This document shows, in pieces, positions 51,755-59,834 of a stretch of DNA of 64,000 nucleotides. The stretch comes from Hymenobacter siberiensis. Lineage in GTDB: Bacteria > Bacteroidota > Bacteroidia > Cytophagales > Hymenobacteraceae. The notes below the pieces were generated by a model. It was not told the origin of the DNA and did not search any database. It saw nothing but the letters and a program-made list of their open reading frames with translations. The translations under genes and the position numbers were made by a program. The stretch lies in assembly GCF_018967845.1 (NCBI RefSeq), contig NZ_JAHLZZ010000001.1:2728001-2792000 (forward strand). Reading direction: 5' to 3'. The number at the start of each line of letters is the position of its first letter. The first letter of the stretch is position 1.

Positions 51755-52387
51755 ATGGATTTATCGATGACTGATTTAGAGCGTGATATAATCCGCGAGA
51801 TTCTAAATATCGGCCTGGCCCGCGCCGCCGATTCATTCGCCGTTATCGCCCAGGAGCGGGTGTTACTCGAGGTGCCCAATATCGACCTGTTGATGAGCGA
51901 CGATATTCTGCACCGCGTGCGCGATTATCAGACACGGCACGTGCCCATTCAGTCCGATATCCGGGGTGATTTCAACGGTACGACGCTCATGTTTTTCTCG
52001 GGCCAGCACGTTCAGCGCCTCTCACGGGTATGCCTGCGCATGCAAACGTCCGAAACCCTGGAGCTAAATGAGCTGCAGGAGTCGCTGCTGCTTGAAATCA
52101 GCAATATCATTACCGGGGCACTGGTCACGCAGTTGGCCAATATTTTGAAAGCCAATATCTACGGTGCCCCACCGGTAGCCCCCAAAGGTGACATAGCTGA
52201 AAACCTGCAGAGCCTGCTGCCAGACCAGCAGCTACAGCCCCTCATCTTCTCGGTTATCACGCAGTTCTCGGACCGCGACAATACGGTGGAATTGCCGCTG
52301 ATGCTGTTTTTTGACCGGGTGACGTTCGGTAAAATTCTAGAAATAATCCGTAGCTACGACTTTCTGGGCAGCCAGATGTCGGCCTGA
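51755..52387 (+). CDS. cheC: CheC-like CheY phosphatase
   Basis: The ATG at 51755 gives a 210-residue CheC/CheX/FliY-family protein. The two phosphatase motifs (D/S-x3-E-x2-N) are both present: DIIREILN near residue 10 and SLLLEISN near 110. CheC dephosphorylates CheY-P in Bacillus and Thermotoga. The upstream codons from 51641 overlap the cheA end and look non-native, so I use the internal start. It closes the operon, 57 bases past cheA, and no cheD, cheB or cheR gene follows. Confidence 0.88.
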   Translation: MDLSMTDLERDIIREILNIGLARAADSFAVIAQERVLLEVPNIDLLMSDDILHRVRDYQTRHVPIQSDIRGDFNGTTLMFFSGQHVQRLSRVCLRMQTSETLELNELQESLLLEISNIITGALVTQLANILKANIYGAPPVAPKGDIAENLQSLLPDQQLQPLIFSVITQFSDRDNTVELPLMLFFDRVTFGKILEIIRSYDFLGSQMSA

Positions 52388-52422
52388 TACCTGTTTTAGG
52401 AATGCCTGACCGCGTTCCGGCC

Positions 52423-52519
52423 CGTCATGCCGCGCCGGCCGTTGCAATTCTCCCGCCGGCCCGTTCGCTGAACTTGGGCCACTGCTTCCGGGAGTTGCAG
52501 CGGCCGGTGCGGCATGACG
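52423..52519. repeat. Dispersed palindromic element, GTCATGC family, divergent copy
   Basis: CGTCATGCCGCGCCGGCCG (52423) pairs with CGGCCGGTGCGGCATGACG (52519), and GTTGCAATTCTCCCG pairs imperfectly with CGGGAGTTGCAG. It shares only the outer GTCATGCCG with other copies. Located after the chemosensory operon, before the ureohydrolase gene. Confidence 0.8.
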
Positions 52520-52565
52520 TTCTTTTTCGCCTTCAACTTTACTATTTACCTACGCAGCACCTCCA

Positions 52566-53657
52566 ATGTCTAACGCGGACGCCTTAGCCCAAAAAATAGC
52601 TTCTTTCGACCCCAACGCGCCCGGCGATGTAGATAGCGGCCTGTTCGGCCTGCCTTTCACGCCCGAGGAGGCACAGGTAGTGGTAGTGCCCGTGCCGTGG
52701 GAGGTAACGGTGAGCTACCGCGCCGGTACGGCCGCCGGCCCGGCCGCCATCCGCGAAGCTTCATTGCAAGTGGACCTGTACGATTCTGACGTGCCCAATG
52801 CCTGGAAGCTCGGCCTGGCCATGGAGGCGGAGGACGAAACCATTGCCGAAGCCAGCCGCAAGCTGCGCCCTCTTGCCGCCGATTACATCGGCTGGCTGGA
52901 AGAAGGCCAGCCCGAAGCCGACCGCAAAAAGCACGAAAGCGTGCCCGCCCAGGCTACGGCCGGCGGCGACAAGATGATACAGTGGCTGAAGGCCAAAACG
53001 GGTGCCCTGCTCGATGCCGGCAAAGGCGTGGTGGTGCTGGGTGGCGACCACAGCACGCCTTTGGGCTACCTGCATGCACTGGCCGAGCGCCACCAGGAAT
53101 TTGCTATTCTGCAGTTTGACGCCCATTGCGACCTGCGGCCTGCCTACGAGGGCTTTAAGTATTCGCATGCCAGCATTATGCACAACGCACTGCAGCTGCC
53201 GCAGGTGAAGAAGCTGGTGCAGGTGGGCATCCGGGATTTCTGCCAGCAGGAGGCCGAATTCATCGACCAGTCCAACGGCCGGGTGGCGCTATTCAGCCAG
53301 CGGTTCCTGAGCGACGAGAAGTTTTCCAAGAAGTCGTGGAAGAAGGTATGCGGCAAAATCATCGCACAGCTGCCCAAAAAGGTCTACATCAGCTTCGATA
53401 TCGACGGCCTCGATCCCAAGCTGTGCCCCGGTACCGGTACGCCCGTACCCGGCGGCCTGGAGTTTGAGGAAGCCACGTATTTGCTGCGGTCCATCGTGCG
53501 GGCGGGCATCCAAATCATCGGCTGCGACCTGAACGAAGTAGCGCCCGGCGACACCGAGTGGAACGCCATTGTGGGCGCGCGCCTGCTCTACCAGCTTTGC
53601 AACTGGATGGCCGTATCGCAGGGACGGCTGCCGGCCAAAGGCATGCACGCCGAGTAA
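52566..53657 (+). CDS. Ureohydrolase family enzyme (agmatinase/arginase/formimidoylglutamase type)
   Basis: A 363-residue member of the arginase-agmatinase-formimidoylglutamase superfamily, binding two Mn2+ ions. The metal ligands are in VVLGGDHSTPLGYLHAL, LQFDAHCDLRPAYEG (the His differs in spacing) and SFDIDGLDPKLCPGTGTPVP. It has a ~40-residue insert (residues about 75-150, with LAADYIGWLEEGQPEAD) before the core, typical of a Bacteroidota subgroup called agmatinase-like. The conserved DGLDP and GGDHS are all present. Substrate (agmatine, arginine or formimino-glutamate) is not decided by sequence. Own promoter not seen; palindromic element upstream. Confidence 0.85.
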   Translation: MSNADALAQKIASFDPNAPGDVDSGLFGLPFTPEEAQVVVVPVPWEVTVSYRAGTAAGPAAIREASLQVDLYDSDVPNAWKLGLAMEAEDETIAEASRKLRPLAADYIGWLEEGQPEADRKKHESVPAQATAGGDKMIQWLKAKTGALLDAGKGVVVLGGDHSTPLGYLHALAERHQEFAILQFDAHCDLRPAYEGFKYSHASIMHNALQLPQVKKLVQVGIRDFCQQEAEFIDQSNGRVALFSQRFLSDEKFSKKSWKKVCGKIIAQLPKKVYISFDIDGLDPKLCPGTGTPVPGGLEFEEATYLLRSIVRAGIQIIGCDLNEVAPGDTEWNAIVGARLLYQLCNWMAVSQGRLPAKGMHAE

Positions 53658-53684
53658 CCTTCTTTCACTTTTACCCTTGTTGCC

Positions 53685-54023
53685 ATGTTAGGATTCATTC
53701 TCAAATTCATTCTTACCGCTGTGCTGGTGTATGGCCTCAGCATGGTGCTGCCGGGCGTGGTGCTGGGTGGCATGGGCAGCGCGGCCATTCTGGTTATCGT
53801 GCTGGGCATTCTGAATGCCATTGTGAAACCCATTCTGCAAATTCTGGGCTTTCCCATTACGGTGCTCACGCTGGGCCTTTTCCTGTTGGTTATCAACGTC
53901 ATCATCGTAAAGCTGGCCGATTTCCTGATGAGTAGCTTCGATGTCCACGGCTTGCTGAATGCGCTCTTATTCAGCCTGGCCTTGTCGGTGGTAAATGCCG
54001 TGGTGGACTTGGTAATGGATTAA
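53685..54023 (+). CDS. Phage holin family 4-like membrane protein (DUF, four TM)
   Basis: A 112-residue membrane protein with three to four hydrophobic helices (LGFILKFILTAVLVYGLSMV, AAILVIVLGILNAIVKPI, LTLGLFLLVINVIIVKLADF, LLFSLALSVVNAVVDLVM). The pattern ILNAIVKPILQILGFPITVLTLGLF with conserved NP and P-I is the signature of the phage_holin_4_2 family, small chromosomal membrane proteins of unknown function; the name does not imply a phage. It starts 27 bases past the ureohydrolase stop and may be co-transcribed. Confidence 0.88.
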   Translation: MLGFILKFILTAVLVYGLSMVLPGVVLGGMGSAAILVIVLGILNAIVKPILQILGFPITVLTLGLFLLVINVIIVKLADFLMSSFDVHGLLNALLFSLALSVVNAVVDLVMD

Positions 54024-54046
54024 ATCCGACTTTGGCCTTGAGCTGA

Positions 54047-54091
54047 AAAGCCCCGCTGCGGTACCATAACTGGTGCTGCGGCGGGGCTTTT
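54047..54091. terminator. Terminator of the holin-family gene
   Basis: AAAAGCCCCGCTGCGGTACCA (54047-54067) pairs, apart from a few G-U and mismatched positions, with 54071-54091, ending in TTTTT. Confidence 0.85.
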
Positions 54092-54107
54092 TGGGTTTTT
54101 CAGACCT

Positions 54108-54153
54108 CGGCTGGTAGGCCGTGCGCCGCCAGCGCCGCACGGCCTACCAGCCG
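54108..54153. repeat. Perfect 18-bp inverted repeat at the DUF4349 gene end
   Basis: CGGCTGGTAGGCCGTGCG (54108-54125) is the exact reverse complement of 54136-54153. The reverse-strand stop codon of the DUF4349 gene is inside the right arm, so it would act as its terminator. Confidence 0.8.
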
Positions 54154-54990
54154 GCTCCGCCCAGCAGCAGGAAGGGCCAGATAGCTGCCATGCCAATCAG
54201 CAGGCTGGTAATCAGCGTCCAGCCGGTATAGAAAGATTCTACGAGGCGACTGGCGAATGATACGACCGGGGCCTCGGGTACGGGCTGGGGCAGGGGCTGG
54301 TAGCAGGTGAGCGAGATGATGGAATAAGCTACTTCATCGTTGAGCGTTTTGAGGTGGCTTTCGGTGCTCTCAATTTCTTCGCGCACCTCGCCGATTTTGC
54401 CTTCCACTTCTAGCACTTCGCTGATTTTGCGGTCGCGGGCCAGCAGGTCGATGTAGCGCTTTTCGACGGCGCGCTTGGTGGCGAGGCGGGCGGCTACGTC
54501 GGCGTGCTGGGCCGTCACATCGTCGGTAGTTAGCTTTTTTTCTTCCACGGTGCCCAAACCACCCAACGCGGCCATCAGCGGCTGGAAGCGGGCCGGGGCC
54601 ACCCGAATGGTTATCGCCTGCCGCCATTCGCCCTCGGCCCGCACCTCGGTAGCAGCGCTGAGGTACCCCCCGTTGCGGTGCACAAGGCTGTCGAGGCGGG
54701 CGCTGGCACGCGGCAGGTTGGCCACCTTCAGGCGTAAATCGGCGTGGTAAATGAGCAGGCGAGAGGGGGGCAACGATTGATTCGGTATAGGGCCGGGGGC
54801 CCGGAATAACGTCGGCAGTAGCCGCTTCATCATCAGCGTCTGGGCTCTCCTGTAGGGGAGCTGGCGCACTCATCAGGTACTGTGGCGAGCGCGGAGCTAC
54901 GTCGGCAACGGCTTCTGCATCATTCTTGGTGTGGCTACAGCCGCATAGCAGGGCTACCAGCCCCAGGGCAATGCCAAGGGAGTATTTCAT
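54144..54990 (-). pseudogene. DUF4349 lipoprotein interrupted by a frameshift in a G6/C6 tract
   Basis: The reverse-strand ATG at 54990 opens a lipoprotein signal (MKYSLGIALGLVALLCGC) and acidic linker (DADDEAATADVIPGPRPY). The domain DUF4349 (LLIYHADLRLKVANLPRASA, then the coiled coil ARDRKISEVLEVEGKIGEVREEI, and a C-terminal membrane helix LITSLLIGMAAIWPFLLLGG) continues in another frame. The two frames meet at six consecutive C on the coding strand (54770-54765); removing one C joins ESIVAP directly to SRLLIYHADL. So the gene has one extra base, by mutation, phase variation or sequencing error. In intact homologues the protein is about 280 residues and membrane anchored at both ends. Confidence 0.75.
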
Positions 54991-55084
54991 GATTCATTCA
55001 ATGATAAAGTGAAACCAGAAACAGTAGCTGCGCAGCTGCTTTTATGCCAGCGCACAAGCAGAAGTAACCCATATAGCTGGCAAC

Positions 55085-55118
55085 AAAAAATGCCCGGCAG
55101 GAAGGCCGGGCATTTTTT
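55085..55118. terminator. Terminator of murA
   Basis: AAAAAATGCCCGGC (55085-55098) pairs exactly with 55105-55118, loop AGGAAG. It follows the murA stop on the reverse strand by 20 bases and has a T-run on both strands. Confidence 0.9.
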
Positions 55119-55137
55119 GCATCAAGCAGCGCTTGCG

Positions 55138-56442
55138 TTACAGGCGGCGAATATCAGCCCCCAGCGCTTGCAGGCGCGTATCGATATTCTGATAGCCGCG
55201 GTCAATCTGCTCCACGTTTTCGATGGTACTTTTGCCCTCGGCCGACAGCGCGGCGATGAGCAGGGCCACGCCGGCCCGGATGTCGGGCGAGGTCATGGTG
55301 ATGCCGCGCAGGCGCGTGCGCTGGTCGAGGCCGATAACGGTGGCGCGGTGCGGGTCGCAAAGAATAACCTGCGCGCCCATGTCGATGAGCTTATCGACGA
55401 AGAACAGGCGCGACTCAAACATCTTCTGGTGAATGAGGACCGTGCCCTTGGCCTGACAGGCCACTACGAGCACAATGCTGAGCAAATCGGGGGTGAAGCC
55501 CGGCCAGGTGTGGTCGCTCACTGTCAGAATGGAGCCGTCGAGGTAGGTGGCGATTTCGTAGTGCGGCTGGGCCGGAATGAAAATATCATCGCCCCGGAAT
55601 TCAAGCTGAATGCCCAGCTTGCGGAAAGTATCGGGGATGAGGCCCAGCTCGGGAATCTGGCAGTCCTTAATGGTGATTTCGGAGCCCGTCATGGCCGCGA
55701 GGCCGATAAAGGAGCCAATTTCAATCATGTCCGGCAGCATGCGGTGCTCGGTGCCGACCAGCTTATCCACGCCCACGATGGTGAGCAGGTTGGAGCCAAT
55801 GCCTTGGATGTTAGCGCCCATGCGCACCAGCATCCGGCACAGCTGCTGCAAGTAAGGCTCGCAGGCGGCGTTGTAGATGGTGGTAGTACCTTCGGCCAGC
55901 ACGGCGGCCATGAGAATGTTGGCCGTGCCGGTTACCGATGCTTCGTCTAGCAGCATGTGGGCGCCCGTCAACTTGCCATCGACCTTGATGCGGTAGAAAT
56001 CGGTGCCTTCCAGCGTGAGCTTGCCGCCCAGCTTTTCGAGGCCCAGGAAGTGGGTGTCCATTGGCCGGCGACCAATTTTATCGCCGCCTGGCTTGGGTAG
56101 CTGGCAGCGCCCGTAGCGCCCCAGCATGGGCCCGAGAATCATCACCGAGCCGCGCAGCGCGCCGGCCTGGGCCACAAACTCGGGCGTGTCCATGTAGTCG
56201 AGGTTGATATTCTCGGCTTGGAAAACGTAGGTGTCCGTTGCCAGCTTGCCCACTTTCACGCCCATATCGCGCAGCAGCTCGATGAGCTTGTTGACGTCGC
56301 GGATATCGGGGATGTTGCTGATGGTAATGGGTTCCGGCGTCAGCAATACCGCGCAGAGAATCTGGAGGGCTTCGTTTTTAGCGCCCTGGGGCGTGATTTC
56401 GCCGCGCAGGGATTTGCCGCCGCGTACTTCAAATGCAGCCAT
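55138..56442 (-). CDS. murA: UDP-N-acetylglucosamine 1-carboxyvinyltransferase, Asp at the fosfomycin site
   Basis: Catalyses the first committed step of peptidoglycan synthesis, moving enolpyruvyl from PEP to UDP-GlcNAc. It is 434 residues with the two-lobed repeated fold; K22 is in QGAKNEALQ, and RGITMTSPDIRAGVALLIAALSAEG and IDRGYQNIDTRLQALGA mark the C-terminal lobe. The loop usually holding Cys115 (GGCAIGARPVDLH in E. coli) reads GGDKIGRRPMDTH, with D121 instead of Cys. Asp at this place is known to give fosfomycin resistance. Upstream are short repeats of AGCTGTTAGCT and a strong terminator follows, so it is probably transcribed alone. Confidence 0.94.
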   Translation of the reverse strand: MAAFEVRGGKSLRGEITPQGAKNEALQILCAVLLTPEPITISNIPDIRDVNKLIELLRDMGVKVGKLATDTYVFQAENINLDYMDTPEFVAQAGALRGSVMILGPMLGRYGRCQLPKPGGDKIGRRPMDTHFLGLEKLGGKLTLEGTDFYRIKVDGKLTGAHMLLDEASVTGTANILMAAVLAEGTTTIYNAACEPYLQQLCRMLVRMGANIQGIGSNLLTIVGVDKLVGTEHRMLPDMIEIGSFIGLAAMTGSEITIKDCQIPELGLIPDTFRKLGIQLEFRGDDIFIPAQPHYEIATYLDGSILTVSDHTWPGFTPDLLSIVLVVACQAKGTVLIHQKMFESRLFFVDKLIDMGAQVILCDPHRATVIGLDQRTRLRGITMTSPDIRAGVALLIAALSAEGKSTIENVEQIDRGYQNIDTRLQALGADIRRL

Positions 56443-56556
56443 TTTGTTTGAGCTGTTAGCTAATAGCTGTTAGCTGCTAGCTTTTGGGTAAATAAATTCG
56501 ACTTGTTTTACTAAAATGCTGACGACTATATAGCTGTCAGCTAACAGCTAAAGCAA

Positions 56557-57300
56557 TTATTGCGGGGGCTGCTGCGGCTCCTGGCTACGGCCTTTCTTGC
56601 GCTTTTTGCCGTTTTTGTTGCCAAAGCCACTGCCCCGGTTGTCGCGGTCGCGGCCTTCGCGGCGGTCGCGGTTCTGGCCTTCGCGCTGCTGGGGCTGCGG
56701 CTGGGGCACGATAAACGGCTTCGTCCCGGCTGGTGCCGCCGGCATCTCAAACAGGTTTTCGCTGTCCACCAATGTCGGGTCGAGTGTGAGCTTACCGCCC
56801 GAAAGCTCGCCCAAATGCTTCAGAATGGTTACATCTTTGGCGTTTTCCTTATTGTGCTGGCGGTAGAGGAACTTCATCGTCCGCCCAATCTGGATGGTGG
56901 CCTGCTCGCGCTCGTCAGCATCCTCCAGGGTGAGGGCCTTCGCAATCAGGGCTTCGATGGCTGCGCCGTAAACGCGCAGCTTGGGGGCGGTGCGCGGGTA
57001 AGGCACACGGCCGGGTTTTTCGGTGCGTACCGTGAGGCTGCGCAGGGCCACGGGGGCTTCCAGGGCCACGTCCTCGCCGGCCATGGCGTGCAGGTGGTTC
57101 CAGAGGCGGGTCTGGATTTCGGGCAGGTCGCGCAGGGCCGGCTGCAGGCGCAGCATGAGCTGCACAATGGCGGTGGCGCGCTTGGTGCGCTCGGCCACGT
57201 CCTCAATGTCTTTGAGGCCCTGAATGAGCTGGTAAGTGCTGTGCCCGTATTCGCGCACCAGCAGCTGCAGGTGGAAGGGCAGGGAATTAATATCGGTCAT
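56557..57300 (-). CDS. DUF4290 family protein
   Basis: A 247-residue cytoplasmic protein of DUF4290, a Bacteroidota family. It starts INSLPFHLQLLVREYGHSTYQLIQG and has DVAERTKRATAIVQLMLRLQPALRDL, VALRSLTVRTEKPGRVPYP and ATIQIGRTMKFLYRQHNKENAKDVTI. The C-terminal 45 residues are a charged, Arg/Asp/Gly-rich tail (QREGQNRDRREGRDRDNRG). Function unknown; in many genomes it lies next to murA, as here, which hints at a link with cell-wall synthesis. A TATCTTTG promoter element precedes it. Confidence 0.88.
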   Translation of the reverse strand: MTDINSLPFHLQLLVREYGHSTYQLIQGLKDIEDVAERTKRATAIVQLMLRLQPALRDLPEIQTRLWNHLHAMAGEDVALEAPVALRSLTVRTEKPGRVPYPRTAPKLRVYGAAIEALIAKALTLEDADEREQATIQIGRTMKFLYRQHNKENAKDVTILKHLGELSGGKLTLDPTLVDSENLFEMPAAPAGTKPFIVPQPQPQQREGQNRDRREGRDRDNRGSGFGNKNGKKRKKGRSQEPQQPPQ

Positions 57301-57339
57301 AAAAAGCAGGAGGGAGGCCGCCGGGGGCGGGGCTCAGGC

Positions 57340-57347
57340 CAAAGATA
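57340..57347 (-). promoter_or_regulatory. -7 element TATCTTTG of the DUF4290 gene
   Basis: Reverse strand 57347-57340 is an exact TAnnTTTG, 39 bases upstream of the ATG at 57300. Confidence 0.6.
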
Positions 57348-57380
57348 CGGCGTGGGGGGTGTCGCGTGGTACATAAAAGA

Positions 57381-57476
57381 ACGTCATGCTGAGCTTGCCG
57401 AAGCATCTCTACCGCAGGAGCAATTAAATCGTTGCAACGAAGCGGTAGAGATGCTTCGGCAAGCTCAGCATGACGT
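57381..57476. repeat. Dispersed palindromic element, GTCATGC family copy 4, 35-bp perfect stem
   Basis: Positions 57381-57415 (ACGTCATGCTGAGCTTGCCG start) are exactly complementary to 57442-57476; the loop is 26 bases with the inner palindrome TCGTTGCAACGA. It is the best preserved copy. It lies between the DUF4290 promoter and the end of the helicase gene. Confidence 0.95.
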
Positions 57477-57494
57477 GCTGTAAGGGCTGCCAGA

Positions 57495-59744
57495 TTAATG
57501 CACCCGCAGCTTGGCAAAGCTCAGCAGCAGCACTTTCTCGCCCACTTCCTCAAACTGGATAGTAGCTTTGGTAGTACCCTGCTGCGTTTCGAGCGCGCTT
57601 ACCATGCCGAAGCCGAACTTGGCGTGCTCCACGCGCTGGCCGGTTTGCAGCTTAGAAGTGTCGGAGGGCGCGAAGTCGGCCGGAGCTACGTATTTGGTGG
57701 CCTGCACCTTGCGCGGTGGCGTAGGAATCAGGTTTGAGCGCCGCTCGAATACGTGCTGGAACGGCGAGCCCTCGGCCGGTCCTGGCCCGGAGGAAAATTT
57801 GAAATCGATAAAGCGCGGGTCAATTTCATCCAGAAAGCGGCTTTTCTCGCAGCTACGCAGGTTGCCCCACTGGTAGCGCGAGGTGGCGTAGCTGAGCGTC
57901 AGCTTTTTCTCGGCCCGCGTGATGGCCACGTAGAATAAGCGGCGCTCTTCCTCCAAATCGGCCCGCGAGGTAATCATCATCTGGCTCGGAAAGAGGTTTT
58001 CCTCCATGCCCACGATGTACACGTTGCGGAATTCCAGGCCCTTGGCCGAGTGAATGGTCATCAGCGTCACGGCTTCGCCTTCCTGCGCGGCATCTTTCAG
58101 GTCCGAATCCGTCACCAGCGCAATATCCTGCAGGAAAGCGCCGAGGCTTTTGTCTTCGCGCTCGGGGTCGTCTACGTACTCTTTGATGCCGTTCAGCAGC
58201 TCTTGAATGTTCTCGTAACGCGAGAGGCCTTCGATGCTTTTGTCGGCGTAAAGCTCCTCCAGCATGCCGGAGTTTTTGGCGATGAATTTGGCCGCTTCAA
58301 AAGCATCCTCTTTCTCGGCAACCACGATGTAGCTCTTGATTTTTTCGGCGAAGCCTACTACGGGGTTGCTCACCCGCGCCGCCATAAACTGGTCGGCGTG
58401 GGCCACTACTTCCCACAGCGTATGGTTGGCTTCGTCGGCCGTCGTAATCAGTTTGCTGATGGTGGTATCACCAATTCCGCGCTTCGGGTAATTAATTACC
58501 CGGCGAATAGCCTGCTCATCGTTCTGGTTAACGGTAAGCCGTAAATAGGCCACCAAATCCTTGATTTCCTTGCGCTGATAAAACGACAGGCCCCCAACAA
58601 TTTTGTATTTGATATTTAACTTCCGCAACGATTCTTCCATCGCGCGGCTTTGCGCATTGGTGCGGTAAAGAATAGCAAAATTGTCGTACGACAAATGCCC
58701 GTTCATCTTATCCTCGAAGATAGAATTGGCCACTAATTTGCCCTCCTCGTTGTCCGAAGCAGCTTTTAGTACCTCAATCAGCGTGCCTTCCTCATTTTCC
58801 GAAAATACATCTTTGCGTAATTGCGCCTGGTTGTTTTTAATGACGGAATTGGCGGCCCACACAATGTTTTTCGTGGAGCGGTAATTCTGCTCCAGCTTAA
58901 ATACCTGCAATTCGGGATAGTCTTTCTCAAAATTGAGAATATTGGTGATATCCGCCCCCCGGAAAGCGTAAATGCTCTGCGCATCGTCGCCCACCACGCA
59001 GATATTTCGTTCTTTTGCCGCGAGCTTGCGGGTAATTAAATACTGCGAATAGTTGGTGTCCTGATACTCGTCCACCATCACGAACTTGAACATATTCTGG
59101 TATTTATTCAGAATGTCGGCGTGGTCGCGAAACAGCACGTTGGTATTAAACAGCAGGTCATCAAAATCCATGGCGCCGGCCTTGAAACAGCGCTGCTGGT
59201 ACTGCTGGTACAGAATCCCGATTTTGGGCCGCATCGTCGCCTCGTCGTCGGCCTTGATGGCGGCATCGTTCAGGTACTGGTTGTGCGAAATCAGCTTGTT
59301 TTTGGCGGCCGAAATGCGGCCCAGCACTAGGCTGGATTTATAGAGCTTGTCGTCGAGCTCCAACTCCTTTACAATCTGGCCAATCAGGGTTTTCGAATCC
59401 TGCGAGTCGTAGATGGTGAAGCTGCGCGGATAACCGATTTTATCGGCCTCAGAGCGCAGGATTTTGGCAAAAACCGAGTGAAATGTGCCCATCCACAGGC
59501 TACGGGCCGCCGGGCCCACTACCTTTTCTACGCGGGCGCGCATTTCCTTGGCGGCCTTGTTGGTAAAAGTGAGGGCGAGGATGTTGAACGGGTCGACGCC
59601 TTTTTCGAGCAGATTGGCGATGCGATAGGTGAGCACCCGGGTTTTGCCCGAGCCAGCCCCGGCGATAATCATGCAAGGGCCTTCGGTTTGCATCACCGCA
59701 GCGGCTTGCGACGGATTGAGGAGGGAAAGATAATCTAGTGCCAT
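57495..59744 (-). CDS. uvrD: ATP-dependent DNA helicase UvrD/PcrA
   Basis: A 749-residue superfamily 1 helicase from the ATG at 59744 (MALDYLSLLNPSQAAAV). Motifs: Q motif and Walker A IIAGAGSGKTRVLTYRIANLL, Ia LTFTNKAAKEMRARVE, II VDEYQDTN, III VGDDAQSIYAFRGADI, IV YRSTKNIVWAANSVI, V TLMTIHSAKGLEFRNVYIVGMEE and VI RRLFYVAITRAEKKL. The C-terminal 100 residues have the typical tail ending in GQRVEHAKFGFGMVSALE. It unwinds DNA in repair and replication restart. A GTG at 59759 would add five residues. The promoter TACCTTTG sits 32 bases upstream. Confidence 0.94.
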   Translation of the reverse strand: MALDYLSLLNPSQAAAVMQTEGPCMIIAGAGSGKTRVLTYRIANLLEKGVDPFNILALTFTNKAAKEMRARVEKVVGPAARSLWMGTFHSVFAKILRSEADKIGYPRSFTIYDSQDSKTLIGQIVKELELDDKLYKSSLVLGRISAAKNKLISHNQYLNDAAIKADDEATMRPKIGILYQQYQQRCFKAGAMDFDDLLFNTNVLFRDHADILNKYQNMFKFVMVDEYQDTNYSQYLITRKLAAKERNICVVGDDAQSIYAFRGADITNILNFEKDYPELQVFKLEQNYRSTKNIVWAANSVIKNNQAQLRKDVFSENEEGTLIEVLKAASDNEEGKLVANSIFEDKMNGHLSYDNFAILYRTNAQSRAMEESLRKLNIKYKIVGGLSFYQRKEIKDLVAYLRLTVNQNDEQAIRRVINYPKRGIGDTTISKLITTADEANHTLWEVVAHADQFMAARVSNPVVGFAEKIKSYIVVAEKEDAFEAAKFIAKNSGMLEELYADKSIEGLSRYENIQELLNGIKEYVDDPEREDKSLGAFLQDIALVTDSDLKDAAQEGEAVTLMTIHSAKGLEFRNVYIVGMEENLFPSQMMITSRADLEEERRLFYVAITRAEKKLTLSYATSRYQWGNLRSCEKSRFLDEIDPRFIDFKFSSGPGPAEGSPFQHVFERRSNLIPTPPRKVQATKYVAPADFAPSDTSKLQTGQRVEHAKFGFGMVSALETQQGTTKATIQFEEVGEKVLLLSFAKLRVH

Positions 59745-59775
59745 GTGCGAATAAGCCACTTTTTGAGTGGGTCTA

Positions 59776-59783
59776 CAAAGGTA
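59776..59783 (-). promoter_or_regulatory. -7 element TACCTTTG of uvrD
   Basis: Reverse strand 59783-59776 is an exact TAnnTTTG, 31 bases before the helicase ATG. The two divergent genes thus share an intergenic stretch of about 100 bases. Confidence 0.6.
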
Positions 59784-59834
59784 CGGAGGTCCGGGCAGGG
59801 GATGGGCATCATTTCGGGCGCGCGCCGCCGGGGT

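Noticed and set aside
52566..53657. Ureohydrolase considered as hutG working with hutH
   Set aside because: The genes are 45 kb apart, and sequence alone does not separate formimidoylglutamase from agmatinase or arginase, so I leave the symbol empty.
53685..54023. Holin family name considered as evidence for a prophage
   Set aside because: No endolysin, integrase or phage structural gene is near; the family is mostly chromosomal and its name is historical.
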